Below are positions 63,609-64,000 of a stretch of DNA of 64,000 bases, in pieces. The notes below the pieces were generated by a model. It had not been told where the DNA came from. It saw only the letters and a program-made list of their open reading frames with translations, and ran no database searches. Both the position numbers and the translations under genes were made by a program. The stretch is from the NCBI RefSeq assembly GCF_000237925.1, contig NC_031502.1:22008909-22072908 (forward strand). Reading direction: 5' to 3'. This DNA comes from Schistosoma mansoni (taxonomy: Eukaryota; Platyhelminthes; Trematoda; Strigeidida; Schistosomatidae). Positions within the stretch are counted from its first letter, which is position 1, and every line of letters begins with the position of its first letter.

Positions 63609-64000
63609 GTTGTTTTTTGCAGTCTCTTAGACTGAATATTTAAGTAATATATAATGTAATAAATAAATTTGATTTATATAATTATGATTGATTATTTTAC
63701 TGTTTCACAATTAGATTAAATTATAAAAATTAGTTCACAATTTATTAGTCTACTGATAAATAATATGTGAAAGTAGTTATTTTAAGATGATTAGTTGAAT
63801 TGTTTTGTTAGAATAAATTGTAAGTTGTTATGATTTAATTAGTTAGATTCCCTGTCGAAAGGTCAAAGAGAAGTCCAGAGTAACGTTTATTATCAGTCAG
63901 AATAGTTAGTTCCATTCTATCATTTCTGTCAGATGTCCCGACGACATCATCGTCGTTGGAGTACAAAATGACTTTTACAAGAAAACTTTATGACATTACA
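63609..64000. other. 3' flank, nothing recognised
   Basis: Very AT-rich DNA with no gene or repeat match. AATAAATAAATTTG near 63658 could act as a polyadenylation signal, but there is no evidence that IFT172 transcripts reach it. Confidence 0.4.

Overview
The window reads as AT-rich nuclear DNA of a schistosome-like trematode. The reasons are two conserved eukaryotic genes with spliceosomal introns, introns of 31 and 32 bases near the 5' end of one gene and introns of 1.5-5 kb in the other, and large numbers of schistosome-type retroelements: S-alpha-like tRNA-headed SINEs carrying hammerhead ribozymes, RTE-clade LINEs, CR1/Jockey-type LINEs and Penelope-like elements (PLEs). The species cannot be fixed from sequence reading alone.

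Layout. 1-14.6 kb has no host gene that I can support. It holds an RTE remnant, a PLE with another LINE nested in it, and a 3.6-kb structure bounded by ~400-bp near-identical inverted repeats. 14,608-15,907 (+) is a four-exon LUC7-like (LUC7L/U1 snRNP splicing factor) gene of 320 residues. 15.9-23.2 kb is intergenic with decayed LINEs and a composite retroposon. 23,280-62,525 (+) is one 13-exon gene for the intraflagellar transport protein IFT172. Its predicted product as spliced is about 1,812 residues, and an RFX-type X-box lies 35 bp before the ATG. 62.5-64 kb is 3' flank with a tandem pair of ribozyme SINEs.

IFT172 spans about 39 kb because its twelve introns are packed with retroelements. 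I resolve two hammerhead SINE lineages: A, a ~335-bp S-alpha-like unit, and B, a ~400-bp unit. Two RTE families are distinguished by their 3' tetramer tails, GACT or TAAG. There are also a third retroposon family with a TAAA-rich tail, several PLE ends, and a MITE-like hairpin. Many of these carry clear 8-15-bp target-site duplications (TSDs).

The most unusual signal is that many ribozyme SINE copies are inverted (fold-back) pairs. In five cases a single TSD brackets the whole inverted pair, so the fold-back appears to have been inserted in one event. One conserved lineage-A subgroup carries an AAA insertion exactly at the predicted ribozyme cleavage site, while more diverged copies lack it. 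One copy has 65-bp terminal direct repeats spanning 1.2 units, as expected of reverse transcription around a circular or tandem RNA. Together these suggest a ribozyme-processed, retrozyme-like mobilisation route, possibly assisted by the PLEs or RTEs present.

For the host gene, exon 6 of IFT172 shows two offsetting frame lesions, an apparent 28-bp loss and a 10-bp tandem duplication. Either this allele is broken or the assembly is wrong there. Repeat boundaries are approximate by a few to a few tens of bases; exon boundaries come from splice signals, phase, and recalled family sequence.
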